This document shows, piece after piece, positions 28,160-37,107 of a DNA stretch of 64,000 nt (positions within the stretch are counted from its first letter, which is position 1; each line of letters starts with the position of its first letter). The stretch spans positions 806,001 through 870,000 of the forward strand of contig JADJHN010000002.1 in assembly GCA_016707485.1 (NCBI GenBank). The letters are read 5' to 3'. Under the pieces are notes generated by a model. It worked only from the letters and a program-made list of their open reading frames with translations. It had not been told where the DNA came from and did no database searches. The translations under genes and the position numbers were made by a program. This DNA is from Lysobacterales bacterium (lineage in GTDB: Bacteria; Pseudomonadota; Gammaproteobacteria; Xanthomonadales; Rhodanobacteraceae).

Positions 28160-29665
28160 ATGGCCTCGTCCACATCCCGGATCTCCCGCATGCGTTCCAG
28201 TTTCAAGCCCCCCCTGCTGCAGACTGCCATCATCATTGTCCTGCTTGCCTTTGCCTTTCTCGGCACGCGGGCAATCTGGGATCCGGACGAGGGTCGCTAC
28301 ACGAATGTCGCCTTGAACATGCTGGAAAGCGGCGATTGGCTGCACCCGATGCGCAACGAGTACGTCGGCCACTGGACCAAACCGCCGCTGACCTATTGGG
28401 CGATTGCCGCCAGCGTGGCGACATTCGGCTACAACCCGTGGGCGGCGCGGATTCCGAATGCGCTGGCGTACCTCTTCTGCGCCTGGATGGTCTGGTTCAT
28501 CGCGCGGCGCGTGATCCCGGGCGACGAAAACAAGGCGGCAATCATCTACGCAACGATGTTCCTGCCGTTTGGTGCCGCGCAAATGCTGACGACGGACTTC
28601 CTGCTTACGGCCTGCCTGAGCGGCGCGATGGCGGCGTGGCTGGAATCGCGCCACGCAGGGGCACCGCGCTCGCGGCGCTGGGTGATGCTGATGTGGCTGG
28701 GTTTTGGCCTTGGTTTCCTGACCAAGGGTCCGCCGGCCTTGCTGCCGCTGCTGGCGGTCGTGACCTGCTCGATCCTGGCGCCGTCGCGACATGCGGATTC
28801 TCCGTTCCACTGGAGTGGCCTGCTGGTCTTCGCCGCGACCGCCTTGCCGTGGTATCTCGTCGTCATCGGCGATACCCCGGGCCTACTCGAATATTTCCTC
28901 CATCGCGAAGTCGTCGAACGCGTCGCCTCGAATGAATTCGGCCGCCACGGCGAATGGTACGGCTGGTTTCAGGTGTATGCGCCGACCTTGATCGTCGGCA
29001 GCCTGCCGTGGACGTGGATGCTGTGGCGCTGGCTGCGTGGATTGCCAGCTGCGATGCGTGGCTGGCGACAGCGCGACAGCCGCCAGCAGGATGCGGATGG
29101 ATTGCTCCTCGCTCTCTGGGTGCTGTTGCCGCTGCTGGTGTTCTGCGTGTCGCAATCACGCCTGCCGCTGTACTTGTTGCCCTTGTTCACGCCACTGGCC
29201 CTGATTGTTGCCCGGCAGGTGCGCGTGGAAGGGCGCCTGTTTCCGCGCCCACTGCTGCTCGGCGCCTGGCTGGTCATCCTCCTCGGATTGCGCCCGCTTG
29301 CCGCGCACTGGCCGACGCACAAGGATGCCGGAGCATGGGCCGACGCCTTGCGCACACGCGTGCAGCAGCCAATCAAGCAGGTGGTCTTCGTCGAGGACAT
29401 GGCTCGCTACGGCATCCACCTGCATCTTGGCGCACAGGTGCACAAGGTCTCGATTGATCCGCTGGCCGCCGACGCCTTCGGCCCCGAGTACGACACCGAC
29501 CTCGATACCGAACTGGCCCGCGCGGATGGCGAGCACAGTGTCTACATCTGCAAGGAAACGCTCTGGCCGCGGCTGCGCGCGGCGATGGAGGCGCGCGACC
29601 GCCAGGTCATCGTCCACGGCCAGCCGTTCGAGGGGCGGGTGATCTTCAGCGTGCGCCAGCGCTGA
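28160..29665 (+). CDS. ArnT-like membrane glycosyltransferase (GT83/PMT_2 type)
   Basis: A 501-residue polytopic protein. After the first membrane helix it has the family's catalytic loop DPDEGRYTNVALNMLESGDW with the DE pair, then HWTKPPLTYW. About ten more hydrophobic segments and a small soluble C-terminal domain follow. ArnT and relatives move a sugar from a polyprenyl phosphate to a lipid or protein on the periplasmic side of the inner membrane; ArnT itself adds aminoarabinose to lipid A. No arn pathway genes are nearby, so the sugar and acceptor are unknown. There is no clear ribosome site; ATG 28190 is an alternative start. Confidence 0.86.
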   Translation: MASSTSRISRMRSSFKPPLLQTAIIIVLLAFAFLGTRAIWDPDEGRYTNVALNMLESGDWLHPMRNEYVGHWTKPPLTYWAIAASVATFGYNPWAARIPNALAYLFCAWMVWFIARRVIPGDENKAAIIYATMFLPFGAAQMLTTDFLLTACLSGAMAAWLESRHAGAPRSRRWVMLMWLGFGLGFLTKGPPALLPLLAVVTCSILAPSRHADSPFHWSGLLVFAATALPWYLVVIGDTPGLLEYFLHREVVERVASNEFGRHGEWYGWFQVYAPTLIVGSLPWTWMLWRWLRGLPAAMRGWRQRDSRQQDADGLLLALWVLLPLLVFCVSQSRLPLYLLPLFTPLALIVARQVRVEGRLFPRPLLLGAWLVILLGLRPLAAHWPTHKDAGAWADALRTRVQQPIKQVVFVEDMARYGIHLHLGAQVHKVSIDPLAADAFGPEYDTDLDTELARADGEHSVYICKETLWPRLRAAMEARDRQVIVHGQPFEGRVIFSVRQR

Positions 29666-29732
29666 TCGCCAAGCTCCCGGTCGCCGGCCCTTCGGCTATC
29701 CTTGCCCTGGACACCGCACCGGGAGAACCGAT

Positions 29733-31372
29733 TTGAAATCGCTGCTGCCCAGCCGCTACTGGATGTTCTCCGCATGCATCGTGCTTTTTGTGCTCAGTGC
29801 AGCTTTATTGAAAAATAGTGGAATCTGGCCGTGGATTTTCCTGGCGACGGGCCTGCTCAGCGGGGTCGGGATGTGGGATCTCGTCCAGTCCAGGCATGCC
29901 TTGCGGCGCAACTTTCCGGTGTCCGGCCACGGCCGCTACCTGATGGAAGCGATCCGCCCGATGCTGCGCCAGTACGTCGTCGAGGGGACACCGACGAAGT
30001 GCCGTTCTCGCACGACCAGCGCGCGATCGTCTACCAGCGCGCCAAGCAGCAGCAGGAGACGCGGCCGTTCGGCAGCGAACTCGCGTTCTATGGCGACAAC
30101 TACGAGTGGATCAACCACTCGATCCTGCCAAGCCTGATCGCCGACCATGATTTCCGCGTGCCGATCGGTGGCGCGCAATGCACGAAGCCGTATTCGGCCA
30201 GTGTCTTCAACATTTCGGCGATGAGCTTTGGCTCGCTGTCGCCAAACGCGATCCTGGCGCTCAACAAGGGTGCACGGCTCGGCAACTTCTATCACGACAC
30301 CGGCGAGGGCTCGCTGTCGAAATACCACCGCGAGCATGGCGGCGACATAGTCTGGGAACTCGGCACCGGATATTTCGGTGCCTGCGAGCGCGCCGGAGTC
30401 TTCAGCGAGGCGAAATTCACCGAGCGTGCCCAGCTCGATCAGGTGAAGATGATCGAGATCAAGCTTTCGCAGGGCGCCAAGCCCGGGCACGGCGGCATCC
30501 TGCCGGGGGCCAAGGTTTCCGCCGAAATAGCCGAGACACGCGGTGTTGCGCAGGGCGAGGATTGCATTTCGCCGTCACGCCATGCCGAGTTCGATACACC
30601 GGAAGGCCTGCTGCATTTCGTCGCCCGACTGCGCAAGCTCTCCGCGGGCAAGCCGACCGGTTTCAAGCTGGCGATCGGCCATCCGTGGGAATGGTTTGGC
30701 ATCGCCAAGGCCATGCTGACCACCGGCATCCGCCCCGACTTCATCGTTGTCGATGGTGGCGAGGGCGGCACTGGCGCGGCACCCATGGAGTTCATCGATC
30801 ACGTTGGCGTGCCGATGCGCGAAGGCCTGATGCTCGTGCACAACACCCTGGTTGGCCTCAACCTGCGCCAGGACATCCGCATCGGCGCGGCCGGAAAGAT
30901 CATCACCGCTTTCGACATCGCGCGCACCATGGCCCTGGGTGCCGACTGGTGCAATGCCGCGCGCGGTTTCATGTTTGCGCTCGGCTGCATCCAGTCGCAG
31001 ACCTGCCATACCGATCGTTGCCCGACCGGCGTCACCACCCAGGATCCGAGTCGCTGGCGTGCGCTGGATGTGCCGGACAAGGCCGAGCGCGTGAAGAACT
31101 TCCATGACAACACCTTGCGCGCGCTGCGCGAGATGATTGCTGCGGCCGGTCTCGATCATCCGGGCCAGCTTGGCCCCGAGCACATCCTGTGCCGTGTTTC
31201 GGGCTCGGAGATCCGTTCGCTCGGCTCGCTGCATGCCTTCGTCCAGCCTGGTGAACTGCTTGGCGGCCTGCCGCAGCATGCTGTTTTCCAGCAGTTCTGG
31301 GCAGACGCCCGCGCCGACAGTTTCATGCCGCCAAAAGGCGTCGCCGAACTGCGTTGGAGCAAGTTGCTATAA
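29733..31372 (+). pseudogene. FMN-binding glutamate synthase family protein, frameshifted at a G run
   Basis: The gene starts at a TTG at 29733 with GGGAG in place. The first frame encodes two membrane helices and HGRYLMEAIRPMLRQYVVEG. At GGGG (29984-29987) the family match moves to the next frame, DTDEVPFSHDQRAIVYQRAK, and runs to 31372. One extra G would restore a continuous protein of about 547 residues. The second part is a full FMN-binding GltB-like barrel (MSFGSLS, DGGEGGTGAAP) with the 3Fe-4S cysteines in CIQSQTCHTDRCPTG. Such stand-alone synthases are membrane-linked and of uncertain substrate. A homopolymer sequencing error is as likely as a true mutation. Confidence 0.87.
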
Positions 31373-31532
31373 ATCCACTATTAGATCAAATCGCCCTGTC
31401 TTGCGGCGGTGTGCCGGGCAGGCGAGCCAGCGAGCATCGCCGGGCGTGGGCCAGGCGCGTGCAGACATGGACATGGCAAAGTCATCGGCTTTGGCGATAA
31501 TCGGCAGCCCACGCCTGAAGGATCCATGCCGC

Positions 31533-33245
31533 ATGTCCCGTCGTCGATGCCTCGTTGGGCCGATTGCGCTAGTCCTCGCCGGCTGCAGCAGCACACCGGT
31601 GCCGCGCGCCGACCCGAGCCCTGCCCAGGTCGTGCCGCTCGCGGCTATCCAGCGGCCTGGCGGGGAAACGCCGGAATGGTGGTTCCGTGCCGGTGCCGAA
31701 ACGGCGGCGGCGTTGCGCGGCGAGCATTCCGGCACGGCGAAAAACGTGATCCTGTTTCTCGGTGACGGCATGGGCCTGAGCACGATCGCGGCGGCGCGCA
31801 TCCTTGAAGGCCAGCGCCAGGGCGCGAGCGGCGAGGAGCAGCGCCTCGCCTTCGAGGAATTTCCGTACACGGCACTCGTGCGCACCTACGAGGTCGATGC
31901 GCAGACGCCTGATTCCGCCGGCACGATGAGCGCGATCATGAGCGGCATCAAGACCCGCTATGGCGTGGTCAACGTGACCCAGCGCGTGCATCGCGGTGAT
32001 TGCCCGTCGGCGACCGGCAACGCGGCGATGAGCGCACTCGAGCTGGCCAGCGCGGCCGGACTTGCCACCGGCGTGGTGACGACGACGCGCATCACCGATG
32101 CGACGCCGGCGGCAACCTATGCGCATACGGTCGAACGCTATTGGGAAAGCGATGCCGACATGACGCCCGCGGCGCGCCAGCAAGGCTGCGTGGACACGGC
32201 GCGGCAACTGCTGGAATCCCCGTCCGCATCCGCCATCGATGTCGTCCTTGGCGGCGGGCGCAACCGCTTCCTGCCGAAGGACGTGGCCGATCCCGAATAT
32301 CCCGTCGTGCGCGGCACGCGCCTCGATGGACGCAACCTGATTGCCGAATGGCAGCGCGCCGCGGATTCGCGCTTTGTCTGGAATGCCGCGCAATTCCAGG
32401 CGCTGGATGCGCAGAAGCCTGGCCGCGTGCTCGGCTTGTTCGAGCCCGATCACATGCATTATCAGCACGATCGGGCCGGCGATGGCGCCGGCGAGCCGAC
32501 CCTGGCTGAAATGACCAGCAAGGCGATTGCTTTGCTCGGCCACAATCCGCACGGGTTCTTCCTCGTTGTCGAGAGCGGTCGCATCGACCACGCCAGTCAT
32601 GCCGGCAACGCATTCCGTGCGCTCGATGAAACCATCGCTCTTTCCGACGCGGTGCGCAGTGCAGTCAACGCGACGCGTGCCGAAGATACCCTGATCCTGG
32701 TCACCGCCGATCACAGCCATACCCTGACCATGGCCGGAAGTCCGGTGCGCGGCAATCCCATACTCGGCAAGGTGCGCAGTCGCAATCGCGATGGTTCTCC
32801 GGCGGCCGAGTTGAGCAAGGATGCACTCGGGCGCAGTTACACGACTCTCGGCTACGCAAATGGTCCCGGCAACAACGGCGCCACGGATGCGCAAGCCGAG
32901 GGGCCGAAACACTTTCCGCACGTGCCTGCGCAGTTCATCGGTGGTGCCGTGCCCCGTCCGCAACTGGAAGAGGTCGACACCGAACACGCGGATTACCTGC
33001 AGGAAGCCGGCATTCCCATGCGCAGCGAGACGCATGCCGGCGAGGATGTCGCGGCGTATGCGCGCGGGCCAGGGGCGCAAGCCGTGCACGGTTCCATCGA
33101 ACAGAACGTGCTGTTCCATGTGCTGGTGCAGGCCAATCCGCCGATGCGCGACATGCTTTGTTCCATGAGCGCTTGCGACAGCCGCCAGGTATCGCTGGAA
33201 CTGCCGAGGCTGGATCGATTGCCCGCGCCGGGACAGCGGCGCTGA
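31533..33245 (+). CDS. phoA: PhoA-type alkaline phosphatase, lipoprotein
   Basis: A 570-residue protein. The start at 31533 gives a lipoprotein signal with lipobox LAGC; the frame upstream is not signal-like. The alkaline phosphatase core shows DGMGLSTIAAAR for the first metal site, the catalytic Ser128 in PDSAGTMSA, VESGRIDHASHAGN and VTADHSHT, which supply the remaining Zn/Mg ligands. It hydrolyses phosphate monoesters in the periplasm. It is longer than E. coli PhoA (471 residues) because of an insertion in the second half. No pho box was found upstream, so phosphate control is not shown. Confidence 0.9.
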   Translation: MSRRRCLVGPIALVLAGCSSTPVPRADPSPAQVVPLAAIQRPGGETPEWWFRAGAETAAALRGEHSGTAKNVILFLGDGMGLSTIAAARILEGQRQGASGEEQRLAFEEFPYTALVRTYEVDAQTPDSAGTMSAIMSGIKTRYGVVNVTQRVHRGDCPSATGNAAMSALELASAAGLATGVVTTTRITDATPAATYAHTVERYWESDADMTPAARQQGCVDTARQLLESPSASAIDVVLGGGRNRFLPKDVADPEYPVVRGTRLDGRNLIAEWQRAADSRFVWNAAQFQALDAQKPGRVLGLFEPDHMHYQHDRAGDGAGEPTLAEMTSKAIALLGHNPHGFFLVVESGRIDHASHAGNAFRALDETIALSDAVRSAVNATRAEDTLILVTADHSHTLTMAGSPVRGNPILGKVRSRNRDGSPAAELSKDALGRSYTTLGYANGPGNNGATDAQAEGPKHFPHVPAQFIGGAVPRPQLEEVDTEHADYLQEAGIPMRSETHAGEDVAAYARGPGAQAVHGSIEQNVLFHVLVQANPPMRDMLCSMSACDSRQVSLELPRLDRLPAPGQRR

Positions 33246-33433
33246 ACACGGCCATCGCCGAGAAGGAATCGACATCCCGGCAGGCTGAACGCGGAGTGCC
33301 GTTGCGCGCCATTGTCCTAAAGGCCGGATTGAACCGGGCGTGGCCTCGTACTAGTCTGGCTGTCCTCCTCTGATGTCGGCACCGGTTTGCACTTCGCTGC
33401 ACCGTCGCCGACCCCCTGTCTCAAGGATCCGCA

Positions 33434-34792
33434 ATGAAGAAAGTCCATGCATCTGCTGCTGCCGCGCTCGAAGGTTTGCTGTTTGACAACATGACCATCG
33501 CCGCCGGAGGTTTCGGATTGTGCGGCATTCCGGAAAACCTGATCCAGGGATTGCTCGATGCCGGCACCAAGGGCCTGACCATCGTCGGCAACAATGCCGG
33601 CGTCGATGATTTCGGCATGGGCCCGTTGCTGAAGACGCACCAGGTGAGGAAGGTGATCGCCTCGTATGTCGGCGAGAACAAGGAATTCGAACGCCAGGTG
33701 CTGGCCGGCGAGCTGGAACTGGAGCTGGTGCCACAGGGCACACTCGCCGAGCGCCTGCGCGCCGGCGGTGCCGGCATCCCGGGGTTCTATACGCGCACCG
33801 CTTTTGGCACCCTGTTGGCGGACGGCAAGGAAACCAAGGTGTTCGACGGTGTCGAATATGTGCTCGAGGCGGCGATCAAGGCTGATGTCGCCATCGTCAA
33901 GGCATGGAAGGGCGACAAGTTCGGCAACCTGATCTTTCGCAAGACCGCCCGCAACTTCAATCCGATGATCGCCACTTGCGGCAAGGTCACCGTTGCCGAG
34001 GTCGAGGAACTGGTCGAGACGGGTACCCTGGAGCCTGACCAGATCCATCTCCCCGGCATTTACATCGATCGCATCATCCAGGGCGAGAAATACCAGAAGC
34101 GCATTGAATTCCGCACCTTGTCCGATGGCGCGCCCACGGCCAAGTCCAGCCCGGTGCGCGAGCTGATGGCGCAACTCGCCGCGCGCGAACTGCGCGATGG
34201 TTTCTGTGTCAACCTCGGCATCGGCATCCCGACCCTGGTTGCCAATTACATTCCCGAGGGCGTCAATGTAACCCTGCAATCGGAAAACGGTCTGCTCGGC
34301 ATCGGCCCGTTTCCGACCGAAGCCACGGTCGACGCCGATCTCATCAATGCCGGCAAGCAGACCATCACCACGATTCCGGGCAGCAGCTTCTTCTCCAGCG
34401 CGGATTCGTTCGCGATGATCCGCGGCGGCCATATCGATCTCTCGATCCTTGGCGGCCTCGAGGTTTCCGAAAAAGGCGACCTGGCCAACTGGATGGTGCC
34501 CGGCAAGATGGTCAAGGGCCCCGGCGGGGCGATGGATCTGGTCGCCGGCGTCAAGCGCGTGGTCGTGCTGATGGAACACACGGCCAAGGACGGTTCGCCG
34601 AAGATCCTCAAGCAATGCGAATTGCCGCTCACCGGCAAGGGCTGCGTCGACAAGATCATCACCAACCTGTGCGTGTTCGAAGTCGCCGAAGGCGGCGGCC
34701 TCACCCTCACCGAACTGCATCCGGGCGTCAGCCTCGAAGAGGTGAAGGCAAAAACCGGCTGCGACTTCAAGGTCGATCTCGAAACGGCTTGA
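33434..34792 (+). CDS. Succinyl-CoA:3-ketoacid CoA transferase, A and B subunits fused
   Basis: A 452-residue protein. The first part (residues 1-225) is the A subunit with AGGFGLCGIPENLI and EVEELVE; the second (about 240-452) is the B subunit with the catalytic Glu284 in LQSENGLLG. A short linker, FRTLSDGAPTAKSSP, joins them. In most bacteria these are two genes (scoA/scoB); a single chain is usual in the mammalian enzyme. The enzyme moves CoA from succinyl-CoA to acetoacetate in ketone-body and polyhydroxybutyrate metabolism. An AAGGAT site precedes the ATG. Confidence 0.92.
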   Translation: MKKVHASAAAALEGLLFDNMTIAAGGFGLCGIPENLIQGLLDAGTKGLTIVGNNAGVDDFGMGPLLKTHQVRKVIASYVGENKEFERQVLAGELELELVPQGTLAERLRAGGAGIPGFYTRTAFGTLLADGKETKVFDGVEYVLEAAIKADVAIVKAWKGDKFGNLIFRKTARNFNPMIATCGKVTVAEVEELVETGTLEPDQIHLPGIYIDRIIQGEKYQKRIEFRTLSDGAPTAKSSPVRELMAQLAARELRDGFCVNLGIGIPTLVANYIPEGVNVTLQSENGLLGIGPFPTEATVDADLINAGKQTITTIPGSSFFSSADSFAMIRGGHIDLSILGGLEVSEKGDLANWMVPGKMVKGPGGAMDLVAGVKRVVVLMEHTAKDGSPKILKQCELPLTGKGCVDKIITNLCVFEVAEGGGLTLTELHPGVSLEEVKAKTGCDFKVDLETA

Positions 34793-34916
34793 GCGCACGG
34801 GCCCGGCATCGCCCGGGCCTCTGTCGGGGTTCCCTCGCGCGTATGCTTCGACTTCGCCGTCTGCGACCGCTGCGCTCCGTGCGCACGGTCAGGGGATGAA
34901 ACGTCATACGGAAATT

Positions 34917-35387
34917 TCATGCTGCGCCGTCGAATCCGCTCTGCCGCCACGCCTCGTAGGCAATGACGGCAACCGCGTTCGAGAGATTGAGGCTGCGATT
35001 GTCGGGGCGCATCGGCAGGCGGACGCGCTGCGCAACCGGGATGGCATCAAGCACCTCGGCCGGCAATCCACACGTCTCCGAGCCGAACATCACTGCATCG
35101 CCGCTGCGATACGCGACGGTGTCGTAACGCACGGTGCCGCGCGTGGACACGGCGAAAAGGCGCACGGGATTGACCGCGGCAAGGAACGCCGCCAGATCCT
35201 CGTGCACGCTGAGGCGTGCGTACTCGTGATAATCGAGGCCGGCCCGCTTCAGGCGTGCATCATCGAGGGCAAAGCCCAGCGGAGCGATCAGGTGCAGCCG
35301 CGCGCCGGTGTTCGCGCACAGGCGAATCACGTTGCCGGTATTCGGCGGGATTTCGGGGCGATGCAGGACGATATCGAGCATCTTCAT
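34917..35387 (-). CDS. trmL: tRNA (cytidine(34)-2'-O)-methyltransferase TrmL
   Basis: A SPOUT methyltransferase of about 155 residues. The start region MLDIVLHRPEIPPNTGNVIR aligns with the beginning of E. coli TrmL, and the knotted C-terminal SAM site reads MFGSETCGLP and MRPDNRSLNLSNAVAV. TrmL methylates the wobble nucleotide of tRNA-Leu isoacceptors. Start 35387 (MKMLDIV) and 35381 (MLDIV) are both possible; neither has a clear ribosome site, and the second agrees best with E. coli. It is divergent from the DUF924 gene. Confidence 0.93.
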   Translation of the reverse strand: MKMLDIVLHRPEIPPNTGNVIRLCANTGARLHLIAPLGFALDDARLKRAGLDYHEYARLSVHEDLAAFLAAVNPVRLFAVSTRGTVRYDTVAYRSGDAVMFGSETCGLPAEVLDAIPVAQRVRLPMRPDNRSLNLSNAVAVIAYEAWRQSGFDGAA

Positions 35388-35510
35388 ATTGTCGATCAAA
35401 TCGTCCGGCGGCGGGTTGGCGATTGGCACCGTGCAGGGTAATCGCGCGGGGCGATGACGAATCGAGTTCCATCATGGAATATCCCCAAACCACGGCAATC
35501 GAGAGCCATC

Positions 35511-36047
35511 ATGCACAACGCCGTCCTGCAATTCTGGTTTGAAGAGCTCAGCCCCGCGCAATGGTGGAAAGTCGATCCGGCCCTGGATCGCCTGATCGTC
35601 GAGCGATTCGGCGACATCCATGCACGGGCGAATCGCTGCGAACTGTTCGCCTGGCGCGACGAACCGGCGGGACGCCTGGCCGAGATCATCGTCCTCGACC
35701 AGTTCTCGCGGCAGATCCATCGCGGCACGCCGTCTGCGTTTGCCAGCGATCCGTTGGCCCTCGCGCTTGCCCAGCACGCCGTCGCCCTGGGGGTCGACCG
35801 GACGCTGCCGCAAGTGCAGCGAAATTTCCTCTACATGCCCTGGATGCACAGTGAATCGAAACGCATCCATGAAATCGCCGAGTCCTTGTTCAAGGCCAGA
35901 GCATCGGCCGAGACCCATGATTTCGAGCTGCGCCACAAGGTCATCATCGACCGTTTCGACCGCTATCCGCACCGCAACGCCATCCTCGGTCGACAATCGA
36001 CTGCACAAGAACTGGCCTTCCTGCAGCAGCCCGGCTCGTCATTCTGA
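35511..36047 (+). CDS. DUF924 family protein
   Basis: A 178-residue all-helical protein starting MHNAVLQFWFEELSPAQWWK. The family features FWFEE, ILVLDQFSR-like IIVLDQFSRQIHRGTP, FLYMPWMHSE and RFDRYPHRNAILGR are all present. This is DUF924 (PF06041), widespread and uncharacterised, with a TPR-like fold. ATG 35511 is chosen because it opens directly on the conserved FWFEE strand. It ends 5 bases from the convergent esterase gene. Confidence 0.88.
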   Translation: MHNAVLQFWFEELSPAQWWKVDPALDRLIVERFGDIHARANRCELFAWRDEPAGRLAEIIVLDQFSRQIHRGTPSAFASDPLALALAQHAVALGVDRTLPQVQRNFLYMPWMHSESKRIHEIAESLFKARASAETHDFELRHKVIIDRFDRYPHRNAILGRQSTAQELAFLQQPGSSF

Positions 36048-36051
36048 GAGG

Positions 36052-36882
36052 CTATTCGCAATTCATCGGCTTCATTGCCTGCCCGGAAAATGCGTCGGTG
36101 AGCAGGCTCTTCTCCAGTTTGCGATAGATGTTGGCGTGGCGAAGTTTCGCGTGGCGGGCGTAGGTCCAGTGCAGATTGGGCAACGGATTTCGGCACAGGG
36201 CATCGGCGAAATGGGCGCTGGCTCCAGCGCTGTCGCCGGCCGCGGCCAGGAACAAGCGCGCGGAGATATCGACCGAACCGTTCAGGCGCGTGCCTGCTTC
36301 ACGCCACCATTGCTCGGCGTTCCACCACAGGCTTGGATCGATCGCGATATAGGTGCCAAACAGATCGGCTTGCACGAACAGTGTTTCAATGACGAACAAG
36401 CCGGCGAGTGATTCGCCGATGATGGCCGCATCGTCATTGACCTTGTAGAACGCGTGGATTTGCGGTCGCAATTCCTCGGCAATGAATTGACGGAAAGCCG
36501 ACGAGCCACCGACCAGCGGCGCAATCCGGCGATCGCTTTCAACCGTGGTCGGGCCGGTCATGTCGCGGCGCCGCTCGGTGTTCTCGATGCCGACCAGCAG
36601 CATGGGCGGAATCGTGCCGGCCTTGATCAAGGCATCGAGCGTGCCGACGAGATGCGGAAAATCCTCCTGCTCGCCGCCATCCAGCATGTACAGGACCGGA
36701 TAACGCTTGTCCGCCTTGCCGCTGTAGTCCGGCGGAACATAGACGTTGATCACGCGCGTCTCGGCCAGCACTTTCGAGGGCACGCGCAGGGTCAGGTGGG
36801 CCGGCATCGACGGATCTGTGGCGGCGGCGCTCGCTGTGCCGTCACCCATCAGCAGGCTGATCAAAAGCAGCAGCCTCACCAT
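36052..36882 (-). CDS. Secreted alpha/beta-hydrolase-fold esterase
   Basis: A 276-residue protein with a signal peptide (MVRLLLLISLLMGDGTASAA). The esterase D/Fes-like fold shows VYVPPDYSG, YPVLYMLDGG (oxyanion region), the nucleophile Ser158 in GESLAG and ATG-distal HAKLRH for the catalytic His. Relatives include siderophore esterases (BesA, IroE) and other periplasmic esterases (PF00756). No siderophore genes are nearby, so the substrate is open. The frame extends far upstream without protein-like sequence; 36882 is the only start giving a signal peptide. It ends convergently with DUF924. Confidence 0.83.
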   Translation of the reverse strand: MVRLLLLISLLMGDGTASAAATDPSMPAHLTLRVPSKVLAETRVINVYVPPDYSGKADKRYPVLYMLDGGEQEDFPHLVGTLDALIKAGTIPPMLLVGIENTERRRDMTGPTTVESDRRIAPLVGGSSAFRQFIAEELRPQIHAFYKVNDDAAIIGESLAGLFVIETLFVQADLFGTYIAIDPSLWWNAEQWWREAGTRLNGSVDISARLFLAAAGDSAGASAHFADALCRNPLPNLHWTYARHAKLRHANIYRKLEKSLLTDAFSGQAMKPMNCE

Positions 36883-37107
36883 CGCAGGATGGAGCGAATC
36901 GTTGCTCAAGCGGATTCCCCGCAGCGAAACGAATTGGCACTGTAACGCGAATCCGCAGAATGATCGTGTCGCAGTTGCTGGCGGGCTCCGCGACCGACGG
37001 ACCGCCAGACGGTGTGATGGGGTTGTCATGGCCGCCGTGATCCAGTTCACCATGTCATCCCCGAACGGGTCTAGCATGCGTACTTCCGCCGAATCGGGAG
37101 CACCGAC

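Noticed and set aside
34800..34819. Hairpin GGCCCGG/CCGGGCC after the CoA transferase gene
   Set aside because: There is no T run on either side; too weak to call a Rho-independent terminator.
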